NCBI RefSeq assembly: GCF_003605195.1
Contig: NZ_QYOS01000020.1
Location: 62,001 to 126,000, forward strand
DNA length: 64,000 nt
From: Aurantiacibacter odishensis
Lineage (GTDB): Bacteria > Pseudomonadota > Alphaproteobacteria > Sphingomonadales > Sphingomonadaceae
Reading direction: 5' to 3'
This document shows positions 26,615 to 35,426 of the stretch, piece by piece (within the stretch, counting starts at the first letter, position 1; each line of letters starts with the position of its first letter). A program made the translations under genes and the position numbers. Under the pieces are notes generated by a model that had not been told where the DNA came from, did not search any database, and saw only the letters and a list, made by a program, of their open reading frames with translations.

Positions 26615-26640
26615 ATAACGCTTGCGCTGGCGGGCGGATA

Positions 26641-26658
26641 TTTCGATAAGTGTCGAAA
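26641..26658. promoter_or_regulatory. ArsR operator candidate 2
   Basis: TTTCGATAAGTGTCGAAA, a second copy of the same operator with one mismatch between arms. Its last base is the A of the arsR ATG. Spacing between the two sites is about four helical turns. Confidence 0.6.
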
Positions 26659-26987
26659 TGAAGCAGCAAGACGTTATCGCCGCGCTCGGAGCGCTCGCGC
26701 AGGATTCGCGGCTGGAGGTGTTCCGCCTGCTCGTTCGCACCGGCAAGGAAGGGCTGGCCGCAGGCGATATCGCGCAGCGGCTGGGCATCCCTGCATCCTC
26801 GCTATCGTTCCACCTGTCGCAGTTGCACGAGGCCGGGCTAGTGTCCCAGCGGCGAGAGGGCCGCTCGCTGATCTACAGCGCCGACTATGCCAGCATGAAC
26901 GCGCTGATGGCCTTCCTCACCGAGAACTGCTGCGAGGGGGAGGGTTGCGAAGCGACTGCCGCCCCGCGTACTGCCGGAGCCTGCTGA
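26658..26987 (+). CDS. arsR: ArsR-family arsenic-responsive repressor
   Basis: 109 residues from the ATG at 26658. Winged helix with recognition region GDIAQRLGIPASSLSFHLSQLHEAGLVSQRREGRSLIY. The likely As(III) ligands are C-terminal cysteines (ENCCEGEGC and GAC), an arrangement unlike the E. coli alpha-3 site. Two palindromic operators lie just upstream, so it probably autoregulates arsR-arsC-acr3. The arsC start is three bases after its stop. Confidence 0.93.
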   Translation: MKQQDVIAALGALAQDSRLEVFRLLVRTGKEGLAAGDIAQRLGIPASSLSFHLSQLHEAGLVSQRREGRSLIYSADYASMNALMAFLTENCCEGEGCEATAAPRTAGAC

Positions 26988-26990
26988 GCC

Positions 26991-27497
26991 ATGCGCAACG
27001 TGCTGTTCCTGTGCACCGCCAACTCGGCCCGCTCGATCCTTGCCGAGGCGATCCTTCGCGATGCCGCGCCGGGCCGCTTCGCCGCATTCTCCGCCGGCAG
27101 CACGCCGCGCGGTGTGCCCAATCCGCTGGCGCTTGAACTGCTGGCGGCGAAGGGGCACGCGGTGGACGGCCTTTCCTCCAAGAGCTGGGACGTCTTCGCG
27201 GGAGAGGGCGGGCCGACCATCCACGCCGTCATCACAGTGTGCGACAATGCCAAGGGTGAAAGTTGTCCGATATGGCCCGGCCATCCGGTGCAGGCCCACT
27301 GGGGCATTCCCGATCCCGCGAGCGTGGCAGCCGACGGCACCCACATCGATGGGGAACTGGCGGGCTTCGAAACCGCCTACGCGCGCCTTAGCCAGCGGAT
27401 CGAGGCGATGCTGGCGCTGGACGATGATTCGATGACAGCGCGCGAATGGCGCGATGCGCTCATTGCCATTGGCAAACAAAGCGAGGGAGCAAGCTGA
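26991..27497 (+). CDS. arsC: Arsenate reductase, low-molecular-weight phosphatase type
   Basis: 168 residues. The nucleophile loop LCTANSARS close to the N-terminus is a CX5R P-loop, and the C-terminal IPDPA motif supplies the acid Asp. The second cysteine region [15 protein letters not shown] matches thioredoxin-linked ArsC. It reduces arsenate to arsenite for export by the next gene, whose start overlaps its stop (TGATG). Confidence 0.93.
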   Translation: MRNVLFLCTANSARSILAEAILRDAAPGRFAAFSAGSTPRGVPNPLALELLAAKGHAVDGLSSKSWDVFAGEGGPTIHAVITVCDNAKGESCPIWPGHPVQAHWGIPDPASVAADGTHIDGELAGFETAYARLSQRIEAMLALDDDSMTAREWRDALIAIGKQSEGAS

Positions 27498-28522
27498 TGG
27501 CATCGTTCGAACGCTACCTGTCGGTCTGGGTGGCACTCGCCATCGCTGCGGGCGTGACGTTCGGCCTGATTGCCCCCGGTGTGGCGGCGGGCCTGGCGGG
27601 GCTGGAATACGCCTCGGTCAATCTCGTGGTCGCGGTGCTGATCTGGGCGATGATCTACCCGATGATGGTCGCCGTCGATTTCGGTGCGATCCGCGATGTC
27701 GGCACGAAGCCCAAGGGGCTCATCATCACCGTGGTGGTGAACTGGCTGGTGAAGCCTTTCACTATGGCAGCCCTCGCGGTGCTGTTCTTCGATTATCTCT
27801 ATTCGGGCCTGATCGCACGGGACGATGCGCAGCAATACATTGCCGGGCTGATCCTGCTGGGGGCGGCGCCGTGCACCGCGATGGTATTCGTTTGGTCGCA
27901 ACTGACGAAGGGCGATCCGGCCTACACGCTGGTTCAGGTGTCGGTGAACGACCTGATCATGATCGTCGCTTTCGCTCCCATCGTTGCCCTGCTGCTGGGC
28001 GTTACCGATATCGTGGTGCCGTGGGACACGCTGCTGCTGTCCGTCGTGCTTTACGTTGCCATTCCGCTGCTTGCCGGATGGCTGACGCGCCGGGCGATTA
28101 CCGGAAGTGCGAAAGGCAACCACAACGCTGTCGGGGCCTTCACGGCCCGCCTGAAACCATTCTCGATCCTCGGCCTGCTCGCCACCGTCGTCCTGCTGTT
28201 CGCCTTCCAGGCAGAGACTATCGTCGGCCAGCCAATGCTGATCGTGCTGATCGCCATCCCGATCATCATCCAGTCCTACGGGATCTTTGCCGTGGCATAC
28301 GCCGCCGCATGGGCGTGGCGCGTGCCACATGCCATCGCGGCACCCTGCGCGCTGATCGGCACGTCGAATTTCTTCGAACTGGCCGTGGCGGTGGCTATCG
28401 GCCTCTTCGGCCTTTCCAGCGGCGCTGCGCTGACCACGGTGGTCGGCGTGCTGGTGGAAGTTCCGGTGATGCTGTCGCTGGTGGCGCTTGCCAACCGGTC
28501 GCGGGAGAAATTTTCCGGCTGA
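27497..28522 (+). CDS. acr3: Arsenite efflux permease Acr3
   Basis: 341 residues with about ten membrane helices (BASS superfamily). Family markers: [19 protein letters not shown] and the [21 protein letters not shown] segment with the conserved Cys needed for arsenite transport, and [14 protein letters not shown]. It exports arsenite across the inner membrane. The ATG at 27497 overlaps the arsC stop; it is the last gene of the operon and converges with the OsmC gene. Confidence 0.95.
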   Translation: MASFERYLSVWVALAIAAGVTFGLIAPGVAAGLAGLEYASVNLVVAVLIWAMIYPMMVAVDFGAIRDVGTKPKGLIITVVVNWLVKPFTMAALAVLFFDYLYSGLIARDDAQQYIAGLILLGAAPCTAMVFVWSQLTKGDPAYTLVQVSVNDLIMIVAFAPIVALLLGVTDIVVPWDTLLLSVVLYVAIPLLAGWLTRRAITGSAKGNHNAVGAFTARLKPFSILGLLATVVLLFAFQAETIVGQPMLIVLIAIPIIIQSYGIFAVAYAAAWAWRVPHAIAAPCALIGTSNFFELAVAVAIGLFGLSSGAALTTVVGVLVEVPVMLSLVALANRSREKFSG

Positions 28523-28540
28523 CCGGTTGGCAAAGAGCGA

Positions 28541-28972
28541 TCAGCCCTCGAACTTCGTTTCGAGAGTGATCTCGGTATCGAGAAGGCGAGAGATCGGGCA
28601 GCCTTCCTTGGCGTCCTTCGCCAGTTCCTCGAACTTCGCCTGGTCCATGCCGGGCACCTTGCCCTTTGTGCTGAGTGCCGACTTCGTCACCTTGAAGCCG
28701 GCATCGTCCTTCTCCAGCGTGACTTCGGCGTGGGTGACGACGGAGCCGTCGGTATGCCCGGCCTCGGCCAGCTTGAAACTCAATGCCATGGTGAAACAGC
28801 TGGCATGGGCCGCCGCGATCAGCTCTTCCGGATTGGTGCCGGGCTCGTCCTCGAACCGGGTCTGGAAACCGTAGGGCTGCGCGGCGAGCGCGCCCGAGCC
28901 GGTGGACACGTGACCCTTGCCGCCTTTGCCAAGGCCCTCGTACGTCGCGCTGCCGGTGTTGGTCGTCTTCAT
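28541..28972 (-). CDS. OsmC-family peroxiredoxin
   Basis: 143 residues from the ATG at 28972, with an AAAGGAG site. Two conserved cysteines are present in AAHASCFTMALSFKLAEAG and EGCPISRLLDTEITLE, the peroxidatic and resolving residues of OsmC/Ohr enzymes; the N-terminus (MKTTNTGSATYEGLGKGGKG) is of the OsmC branch. It reduces organic hydroperoxides. It is convergent with acr3. Confidence 0.93.
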   Translation of the reverse strand: MKTTNTGSATYEGLGKGGKGHVSTGSGALAAQPYGFQTRFEDEPGTNPEELIAAAHASCFTMALSFKLAEAGHTDGSVVTHAEVTLEKDDAGFKVTKSALSTKGKVPGMDQAKFEELAKDAKEGCPISRLLDTEITLETKFEG

Positions 28973-29024
28973 GGGGAAATCTCCTTTCCACATGAAGACG
29001 AGCAGCAGGCGGCGCTGTTCCGGA

Positions 29025-30275
29025 TCAGATAATACCCACGGCCTTTCCGGCGCGTTCGAACATGCCGAGGATGGTTTCCACCTCCTCGTCGGAATGCACG
29101 GCGCACAGCGAACAGCGAAGCAGCGTCATGTTGGCAGGTGTTGCCGGCGGGCGGGCGAGGTTGACGTAAAGCCCCTCGGTCAGCAGCGCGCTCCACATGG
29201 CGGCGCCCTTTTCCAGGTCCGGCATGATCACCGCGACGATGGCGCTCTGTGGCTCGTCGGTGCCCAGCTTGAAGCCGAGCTGCGTCAGGCCCGAGTGCAG
29301 GCGCTGCGAGTTCTTCCACAGGTGCTCGCGCTTGTCCTTCGCCGTCATCAGCTTGCGGATCGACGTTGCCGCCGTGGCTACCACGCTGGGCGGCAGGCTG
29401 GCGGTGAAGACGTACGGGCGGCACACCAGGCGCATGATCTCGAACTTGGGATGGTTGGAGACGCAGAAGCCGCCAACCGTGCCCACGCTCTTCGAGAAAG
29501 TGCCGATGATGAAATCGACATCGTCGATGACGCCTGCCTGTTCCACCACGCCGCGGCCATGTTCGCCGATGAAGCCCATCGAGTGCGCCTCGTCCACCAG
29601 CACCATCGCGCCGTTGTCCTTGGCGATCTTCACCATTTCCTTGAGCGGGGCGATGTCGCCCAGCATCGAGTAGACGCCTTCCAGCACCACCAGCTTGCCC
29701 GCGCCTTCGGGAATGCGCTTCAGGCGCTTTTCCATTGCGGTAATGTCGTTGTGCTTGAACGGCACAATCTCGGCGTTGCCCATCGCGCAGCCATCCCAGA
29801 TTGAGGCGTGGCTATCGATGTCGAGCACGACGTAGTCGCCCTTGCCCGCGATCGTGGAAATGATGCCGAGATTAGCCTGGTAGCCGGTGGAGAAGACCAT
29901 TGCGTGGTCCATGTCGTAGAACTCGCGCAGCGCGTCCTCGCACTCCTTGTGGCCCTGGTAGGTGCCGTTGAGCACGCGGCTGCCGGTGGTGCCGGAGCCG
30001 AAATCGGCCAGCGCCTTCTGCCCGGCGGCCACCACGTCCGGGTCGAACGTCATGCCCATGTAGTTGTAGGTGCCCAGCAGGATCGTGTCGCGCCCGTTGC
30101 AGATCGCGCGGGTGGGGGAGAGCACGCGCTCCATAACCAGTGAGAACGGATCTTCCACGCCGCTGGCGAGCAGGTTCTCGCGCAGCTTGATGGTGTCGTC
30201 GAACTTGCTGAACAGGTCGGGCGTGTCGCCGGTGAGTTCAGGCGGCTGGTCCGCCTGCATGATGCCTTCGCTCAT
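29025..30275 (-). CDS. spt: Serine palmitoyltransferase
   Basis: 416 residues, close to the length of the soluble Sphingomonas enzyme. Alpha-oxoamine synthase features: GSGTTGSRVLNGTYQGHKE, cofactor-stacking His156 (DIDSHASIW), Asp228 and His231 (VDEAHSMGF) and Schiff-base Lys262 (GTFSKSVGTVGGF). It condenses serine with a fatty acyl thioester to 3-ketodihydrosphinganine, the first step of sphingolipid synthesis. It follows the ACP gene by 7 bases. The start could also be the ATG five codons in (30260). Confidence 0.95.
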   Translation of the reverse strand: MSEGIMQADQPPELTGDTPDLFSKFDDTIKLRENLLASGVEDPFSLVMERVLSPTRAICNGRDTILLGTYNYMGMTFDPDVVAAGQKALADFGSGTTGSRVLNGTYQGHKECEDALREFYDMDHAMVFSTGYQANLGIISTIAGKGDYVVLDIDSHASIWDGCAMGNAEIVPFKHNDITAMEKRLKRIPEGAGKLVVLEGVYSMLGDIAPLKEMVKIAKDNGAMVLVDEAHSMGFIGEHGRGVVEQAGVIDDVDFIIGTFSKSVGTVGGFCVSNHPKFEIMRLVCRPYVFTASLPPSVVATAATSIRKLMTAKDKREHLWKNSQRLHSGLTQLGFKLGTDEPQSAIVAVIMPDLEKGAAMWSALLTEGLYVNLARPPATPANMTLLRCSLCAVHSDEEVETILGMFERAGKAVGII

Positions 30276-30282
30276 AGCGTCC

Positions 30283-30525
30283 TCAGCTGCTCACCAGGTC
30301 GTGCACGGCATCGACGAGCTGGCCGTACTTCTCGATCTCGGCCTGCTGGTTCATCGAGATGATGATGTCGAATTCGTCCTCGATCTCGGCGACGAAATCC
30401 ATCACCGTCAGGCTGTCGAATTCCAGGTCGCCGGCGAAGGTCGTGTCCTCGGTGATGGCGATGCCCTTCTTGTTGAAGGGCTCTATGATCTTGCGAATGC
30501 GGGAATCGACTTCGGCGCGGTCCAT
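30283..30525 (-). CDS. Acyl carrier protein for sphingolipid synthesis
   Basis: 80 residues from the ATG at 30525. The phosphopantetheine site is Ser38 in LEFDSLTVMDF. An ACP gene directly upstream of spt is the known Sphingomonas arrangement, and the ACP probably delivers the acyl chain to SPT. The N-terminal extension possible in this frame (to 30615) lies across the promoter and is not coding. Confidence 0.92.
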   Translation of the reverse strand: MDRAEVDSRIRKIIEPFNKKGIAITEDTTFAGDLEFDSLTVMDFVAEIEDEFDIIISMNQQAEIEKYGQLVDAVHDLVSS

Positions 30526-30562
30526 GCAGGAAATGTCCTCAAAGGCTACTGTGGCTGCTCCC

Positions 30563-30591
30563 CCTATAGGGGAGGCGAACGCCCGCGGCAA
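30563..30591 (-). promoter_or_regulatory. Candidate promoter of acp-spt
   Basis: Minus strand TTGCCG (30591-30586), 17-base spacer, TATAGG (30568-30563). The -10 lies in the perfect palindrome CCCCTATAGGGG (30561-30572). A separate consensus TTGACA occurs upstream at 30615-30610 but has no good partner. Confidence 0.5.
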
Positions 30592-30681
30592 AGCTTTCGC
30601 GCCGCTGCTTGTCAAGCCGTTTGGCTCTTGGCAGGTTCACGAGAAGCGCCGCAGGTGGGCGGCCGCAATGGCGGGGGCACG

Positions 30682-31212
30682 ATGAACGAAACGAAAACCG
30701 GGGAGCCGCGCAAGTTCGCCACCAATTCGGTGCAGATGCTGCGCACGGTGCAATCGAACACGCTGGCGCTGTCGCAGATGGCGGACCAGAAGGCCTCGAT
30801 CCTGATGGGTGCGACCTTCGTGGTGTTCTCCATTGCGATAGGCCGCGCGCTGGAAGGAGAGATGCCATGGTCGCTGACGGTGCTGGCCGTGTTCGCCTTC
30901 CTCAGTTCGCTGTCGGCGGCGTGGGCCGTGATGCCTTCCATCCTGAGGCCGCCGCAGGTGCCGAACGGGCAGCAGAACCCGCTGTTCTTCGGTCATTTCA
31001 CCTATCGCGACGAGAAGGAGTGGGCGGATGAATTCCTAGGGCAGATGCAGGACGAGGAAACGATGTTCCGCATGATGCTGCGCGATCTCTACCAGAACGG
31101 ACTGGTGCTGCAGCGGCGCAAGTATCGCTACCTGACCTATGCCTACAGGCTGTTCATTGCAGGAATGGTGCTGACGCTGGCGGTGGCCGCCATCGAGTAT
31201 TCGCTCGTCTGA
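30682..31212 (+). CDS. Pycsar-effector-like (PycTM) membrane protein
   Basis: 176 residues. Two adjacent membrane helices (residues about 40-55 and 64-82; entered by ALSQMADQKASILMGATFVV) are followed by a helical cytoplasmic segment (FTYRDEKEWADEFLGQMQDE) and a third helix near the end after RRKYRYLTYAYRLFIAG. This layout and the ADQKASILMG and RKYRYL patterns resemble the PycTM/DUF5706 effector domain of Pycsar anti-phage systems. No cyclase gene is adjacent; the neighbours are acp-spt (divergent) and divK. It may be a housekeeping relative. Confidence 0.65.
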   Translation: MNETKTGEPRKFATNSVQMLRTVQSNTLALSQMADQKASILMGATFVVFSIAIGRALEGEMPWSLTVLAVFAFLSSLSAAWAVMPSILRPPQVPNGQQNPLFFGHFTYRDEKEWADEFLGQMQDEETMFRMMLRDLYQNGLVLQRRKYRYLTYAYRLFIAGMVLTLAVAAIEYSLV

Positions 31213-31225
31213 CTGGCTGGTCTGA

Positions 31226-31615
31226 CTAGCTGGCAACCGCCTTGGGCGCGCCGTCGACGAGGCCCCTTACCGCCGCCATGAACGGGCCGATGGAAACGGG
31301 CTTTGCAAGGTAGCCTTCGGCGCCGGATTCGCGGATGCGCTGCTCATCACCCTTTCCGGCATAGGCGGTCACCGCCAGCACCGGCACTTCGCACAGGTCT
31401 GCATCGTGCTTGAGGATGGAGATGAGATCGAGGCCGGAGACGTCCTGCAACTGGATATCCATGACGACCAGGTTGGGCGTGAAAGCGCGGGCGGCTTCGA
31501 TGGCGAGATTGCCGTCGGCCACCGGCTCGACAGAAAAGCCACCTGCCTGCAGCACGTCGCAGAAAAGTTTCCGGTTTAGATCGTTGTCCTCGACAACGAG
31601 GATACGCTTCGTCAT
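31226..31615 (-). CDS. divK: Single-domain response regulator DivK
   Basis: 129 residues, a receiver domain only. Phosphorylation site Asp53 (VVMDIQLQD), acidic pocket in VVEDND, switch Thr in TAYAGKGDEQRIRESGAEG and Lys105 (YLAKP). These closely match DivK of the CckA-CtrA cell-cycle phosphorelay. ctrA itself is also in the window (52191-52892). The C-terminal tail is slightly longer than in Caulobacter DivK. Confidence 0.88.
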   Translation of the reverse strand: MTKRILVVEDNDLNRKLFCDVLQAGGFSVEPVADGNLAIEAARAFTPNLVVMDIQLQDVSGLDLISILKHDADLCEVPVLAVTAYAGKGDEQRIRESGAEGYLAKPVSIGPFMAAVRGLVDGAPKAVAS

Positions 31616-31640
31616 TTAGCCCCCGAACCCCTCCGACCCG

Positions 31641-31961
31641 ATGGAGGGACAACCAAACACTTATATTTATTACGGACTGCCAACCATTCTTAACACAGGT
31701 GAAGATTACGTAAAGGATGCTTCCGCATTAGCCCTTGCCGCCCTCGGCTGGGTGCTGGCGGACGAGCGGCGGGCGCACCGTTTTCTCGACCTGACCGGCC
31801 TATCGCCCGATGGCCTGCGCGAATCGATTGACGAAGTCTCCACGCACCGCGCCGTCCTCGATTTCCTCAGCCAGCACGAGCCGGACCTGCTGGGCGCGGC
31901 AGAGGCGCTGGACGTGCCGCCTGAAACGCTGGTTGCCGCTCGAAAGGACCTGCGCCGATGA
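31641..31961 (+). CDS. DUF3572 family protein
   Basis: 106 residues. The segment ALALAALGWVLADERRAHRFLDLTGLSPDGLR is the DUF3572 signature of small alphaproteobacterial proteins. The N-terminal ~25 residues from ATG 31641 are not typical, so the true start may be later on a non-ATG codon. Function unknown. Its stop overlaps the next gene (ATGA). Confidence 0.82.
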   Translation: MEGQPNTYIYYGLPTILNTGEDYVKDASALALAALGWVLADERRAHRFLDLTGLSPDGLRESIDEVSTHRAVLDFLSQHEPDLLGAAEALDVPPETLVAARKDLRR

Positions 31962-32605
31962 CCCCACTTTCCAACACTGGTCGCCCACTCGTCGTCACCG
32001 ATTGCGATGAAGTGCTGCTGCACATGGTCCGCCATTTCCGCGACTGGCTGGATAGAGAGCACGACATCGAGTTCCAGCTGGAAGGCGATCCCTTCGTCCA
32101 GTCCATGCGCCGCCGCAGTGGCGAGCAGCCGCTGGAGGAGAAGGAGGTCTGGTCCCTGCTGGGCGGGTTCTTCGACACGCAGATGGACCGGCAGGAGCCG
32201 ATCGACGGCTCGATAAGCGCGATCCGCGAATTGCAGCGCGAGGCCGACGTGGTGGTGCTCACCAATCTCGTCGACGAGCGCAACGAGGCGCGCCGCCGCC
32301 AGCTGGAATCGCTCGGCATCACCGCGCCGGTGTATACCAACCAGGGGCCGAAAGGCGGCGCGCTGTCGCGCATCGTGGAGGAGCACGGATCGCAGCGGAT
32401 CGTTTTCGTGGACGATATCGCCAAGCATCACGAATCGGCGATGGAGACGATCCCGCACGTCCATCGCCTGCATTTCGTGGGCGAGCCGGCCATTGCCCCG
32501 CACGTCCCCTGCGCGCACAAGGCGGGCCACGCCCATGCGCGGATAGACACGTGGGCGGATGCCCTGCCATGGATCATGGAAACCCTGCACGGAGAGAAAC
32601 AATGA
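31958..32605 (+). CDS. HAD-superfamily hydrolase
   Basis: 215 residues. HAD motif I appears as VVTDCDEVLL (nucleophile Asp), motif II Thr in VVVLTNL and motif IV in RIVFVDDIAKHHES. Probably a small-molecule phosphatase; the substrate is unknown. It overlaps the DUF3572 gene and the RidA gene by four bases each, so the three are coupled. Confidence 0.85.
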   Translation: MTPLSNTGRPLVVTDCDEVLLHMVRHFRDWLDREHDIEFQLEGDPFVQSMRRRSGEQPLEEKEVWSLLGGFFDTQMDRQEPIDGSISAIRELQREADVVVLTNLVDERNEARRRQLESLGITAPVYTNQGPKGGALSRIVEEHGSQRIVFVDDIAKHHESAMETIPHVHRLHFVGEPAIAPHVPCAHKAGHAHARIDTWADALPWIMETLHGEKQ

Positions 32606-33063
32606 GCATCGAGGCACGCCTTCAGGAACTCGGCATTGCACTGCCGGAAGTCTCGCCCCCGCTGGCCAGCTACGTGCCGGTGATGGTGCAGGGCGATCTC
32701 GCTTTCGTGTCGGGGCAGTTGCCGTTCATCGACGGCGAAGTGGTGACAGGCACTTTGGGCAAGGATGTCGACCTCGATAAGGCAATCGCCGCCGCGCGTG
32801 CCTGCGGGCTGATGATCCTGGCGCAGCTTCGCCACGAGATCGGCTCGCTCGACCGGGTGGAACGGATCGTCAAGCTGGGCGGCTTCGTCGCCTGCACCCC
32901 CGATTTCACGGACCAGCACAAGGTGGTGAACGGCGCGTCCGACCTGATGGCCGAGGTGTTCGGCGACATGGGCCGCCACGCCCGCGCTGCCGTGGGCGTG
33001 CCCAGCCTGCCGGTGGGGGCTGCGGTGGAAGTGGATGCGGTGATCGCCATTGGGCCTCGCTGA
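32602..33063 (+). CDS. RidA-family enamine/imine deaminase-like protein
   Basis: 153 residues of the YjgF/RidA branch with long N-terminus: MSIEARLQELGIALPEVSPP, GDLAFVSGQLPFIDGEV and the end VGVPSLPVGAAVEVDAVIAI. This branch (YjgH-like) often lacks or alters the catalytic arginine, so activity is uncertain. The ATG at 32602 overlaps the upstream stop. Confidence 0.9.
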   Translation: MSIEARLQELGIALPEVSPPLASYVPVMVQGDLAFVSGQLPFIDGEVVTGTLGKDVDLDKAIAAARACGLMILAQLRHEIGSLDRVERIVKLGGFVACTPDFTDQHKVVNGASDLMAEVFGDMGRHARAAVGVPSLPVGAAVEVDAVIAIGPR

Positions 33064-33811
33064 CCTCGAGCGATCCGGGAAACTCGCCGCGCTGCATTCG
33101 CGCGCCTACGCCCATCGCGGGCTGCACGATACCGGTGTGCCGGAAAACTCGCTGGCGGCGTTCAAGGCGGCCATCGCGGCGGGACTTGGCATCGAATGCG
33201 ATATTCGCAAAAGCAGCGACGGGCGGGCGATCGTGTTTCACGATGCGGACCTGGCGCGGCTGACAGGCCGGGAAGGGGCCATGGGTGCCTTCCCCGTCGG
33301 CGACCTCACCGCCATGACCCTGACCGGCAGCGAGGACACCATTCCAACGCTGCGAGACGTGCTGGACCTCGTCGATGGCCAGGTGCCGTTGCTGGTGGAA
33401 CTCAAGAGTGACGATCGCCGCCCCGTCGGTGCGCTGTGCCGCGCGGTCCGCCGGGACCTGGAGGGTTACACGGGTGCGGTAGGCGTAATGAGCTTCGACC
33501 CGCGAATCCCGCGCTGGTTCGCCGGCAAGGAGCCGGAAGTGCTGCGGGGGCTGGTGGTGACGGAGCAGAATGCGCGCACCTTGATCGACAGCATCAAGCG
33601 CCGCCTGTCGGTGTCCCATGCGAAGCCCGATTTCCTCGCCCTCGACATCCGCGACCTGCCCAGCTCGCTTGCCAGATCGCAAGCGCGCAAGGGCCGCGCG
33701 CTGTTCACCTGGACGGTACGCAGCGCGGCGCAGGTGGAAACCGCCTTGCAGGCAGAGGCCGTGCCCATAGCCGAAGGTCCGGGGGTGGCAGCATGTGAGG
33801 CGGGTGCCTAG
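33050..33811 (+). CDS. Glycerophosphodiester phosphodiesterase family protein
   Basis: 253 residues from a TTG start overlapping the RidA gene by 14 bases. GDPD motif HRGLHDTGVPENSLAAF supplies the first catalytic His; GIECDIRKSSDG and VFHDADLARLTGR give the metal ligands and second His; VELKSD follows. It hydrolyses glycerophosphodiesters to glycerol-3-phosphate and an alcohol. No signal peptide is visible, so it is probably cytoplasmic. Confidence 0.9.
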   Translation: MGLADLERSGKLAALHSRAYAHRGLHDTGVPENSLAAFKAAIAAGLGIECDIRKSSDGRAIVFHDADLARLTGREGAMGAFPVGDLTAMTLTGSEDTIPTLRDVLDLVDGQVPLLVELKSDDRRPVGALCRAVRRDLEGYTGAVGVMSFDPRIPRWFAGKEPEVLRGLVVTEQNARTLIDSIKRRLSVSHAKPDFLALDIRDLPSSLARSQARKGRALFTWTVRSAAQVETALQAEAVPIAEGPGVAACEAGA

Positions 33812-33821
33812 ATTGAGGCCG

Positions 33822-34958
33822 ATGGCCGAATCCTCTTTCACCGCCAGAGTAGCCCCGGCAGTCGGCGACATTCCCGCCGCCCAGTGGGATGCGCTGGCGG
33901 GCAAGGACAATCCCTTCACCAGCCACGCCTTCCTGACCTTGCTTGAGGAATCGGGCAGCGTCGGTCCCGGCACGGGCTGGCAGGCCGCGCCCCTGCTGCT
34001 GGAGGATGCCTCGGGCACGCTGGTGGGCGCACTGCCCAGCTACCTGAAGGGGCACAGCCAGGGCGAATACGTGTTCGACCAGGCCTGGGCCGATGCCTGG
34101 CACCGCGCGGGCGGAGAGTACTACCCGAAACTTCAGGTCAGCGTGCCTTTCACGCCCGCCACCGGCCCACGCCTGCTGCTGGCGGACGAGGGCTACGCCC
34201 CGCTGCTGCTAAGCGCGGCGGAGCAACTGGTGCAGCAGAACGGCTGGTCGAGCGCGCACGCGACATTCATCGAACCTGCCCAGCAGAAGCTGTTCGAGGA
34301 CGCCGGCTGGCTGCGGCGCGAGGATATCCAGTTCCACTGGTACAACCGCGATTACGATAGCTTCGACGGGTTCCTCGCCGATCTCACCAGCCGCAAGCGC
34401 AAGGACCTGCGCAAGGAACGGCGCGCGGCGAACGAGGGGCTGGAGGTAAAGGCGCTGACGGGCGACGACATCCGGCCAGAGCACTGGGACGCCTTCTGGC
34501 TGTTCTACCAGGATACCGGCGCGCGCAAGTGGGGCACGCCCTACCTGACGCGCGCGGCGTTCGACCTGATGGGAGAGCGCATGGCGGACCGCGTGCTGCT
34601 GCTGCTGGCCTACGAAGACGGCAGGCCTATTGCGGGCGCGCTCAATTTCATCGGCGGGCAGGCGCTATACGGCCGTTACTGGGGCTGCCTGTCGGACAGG
34701 CGCTTCCTGCATTTCGAGCTGTGCTATTATCGCGCCATCGATGCGGCGATAGAGCTGGAGCTGGACCGCGTCGAAGCGGGCGCGCAGGGTGGGCACAAGC
34801 TGGCCCGTGGTTATGAGCCCGTGGCGACAGTGTCGATGCACTACCTCGCCGATCCGGGTTTTCGCGACGCGGTGGAGGATTTTCTCTCCCGCGAGCGGAT
34901 GGGCGTGGGCATGGACCAGCTACATCTGGCCCAGCGTACGCCCTTCAGGAAGGGTTAG
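33822..34958 (+). CDS. GNAT-type acyltransferase (COG3146/DUF482)
   Basis: 378 residues from ATG 33822, preceded by a GAGG site; a GTG at 33795 is in frame. Signatures: NPFTSHAFLTLLEESGSVG, YYPKLQVSVPFTPATGPRLL and FHWYNRDYDSFDGFLADLTSRKRK, as in peptidogalycan-biosynthesis-like COG3146 proteins. The FemAB/GNAT-like fold suggests acyl transfer; the substrate is unknown. It overlaps the convergent Sel1 gene by four bases. Confidence 0.9.
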   Translation: MAESSFTARVAPAVGDIPAAQWDALAGKDNPFTSHAFLTLLEESGSVGPGTGWQAAPLLLEDASGTLVGALPSYLKGHSQGEYVFDQAWADAWHRAGGEYYPKLQVSVPFTPATGPRLLLADEGYAPLLLSAAEQLVQQNGWSSAHATFIEPAQQKLFEDAGWLRREDIQFHWYNRDYDSFDGFLADLTSRKRKDLRKERRAANEGLEVKALTGDDIRPEHWDAFWLFYQDTGARKWGTPYLTRAAFDLMGERMADRVLLLLAYEDGRPIAGALNFIGGQALYGRYWGCLSDRRFLHFELCYYRAIDAAIELELDRVEAGAQGGHKLARGYEPVATVSMHYLADPGFRDAVEDFLSRERMGVGMDQLHLAQRTPFRKG

Positions 34959-35284
34959 GCAGCGTCGGCCTCGCCGCGCAGCCATTCGCGCGCACGGCGC
35001 TGGGCTTCGGCGATTTCACGGGCGGTCATCTCGTCCGACACGTCGGCGCGGCACCAGCAGGCGGCTTCGTGCCCCTGTGCGGCGGCGAGGTTGAACCACT
35101 TGTGCGCCTCGATCAGGTCGCAATCCACGCCGTGGCTGCCGGTGGAATAGGCCACGCCCAGGTCGTAGTAGGCATTGGTATCGCCTTCCGCGGCGGCGGC
35201 CAGGCAGCGCGCCACCAGCATGTCGGCCCCCGACACGTCGGCAGGTTCGATCTTTGCAAAAGTCTCGATCTTGGCAAGTTCCAT
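34955..35284 (-). CDS. Sel1-repeat protein
   Basis: 109 residues from ATG 35284. It contains one clear Sel1-like repeat (AYYDLGVAYSTGSHGVDCDLIEAHKWFNLAAAQGHEAACW), with a helical tail MTAREIAEAQRRAREWL. Such repeats mediate protein contacts. No signal peptide, so probably cytoplasmic. The same frame is open upstream to 35503 but that part crosses the dksA promoter region. Confidence 0.85.
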   Translation of the reverse strand: MELAKIETFAKIEPADVSGADMLVARCLAAAAEGDTNAYYDLGVAYSTGSHGVDCDLIEAHKWFNLAAAQGHEAACWCRADVSDEMTAREIAEAQRRAREWLRGEADAA

Positions 35285-35426
35285 GATCGCTCGTCCCCAT
35301 GTTGCTCCGCCGGACCAATGTGTGTCCGGACAGGGCGATGTTTTGATGAACGTGGTCAAGAAATGGTTAACGCGGCGGGAGAATTGTTGATTCCGCCCTT
35401 GACGGTGGGCTTCTCGAGATTGCCGC

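Noticed and set aside
30610-30615. Consensus TTGACA upstream of acp
   Set aside because: No acceptable -10 at 16-18 bases; TTGCCG-17-TATAGG downstream fits better.
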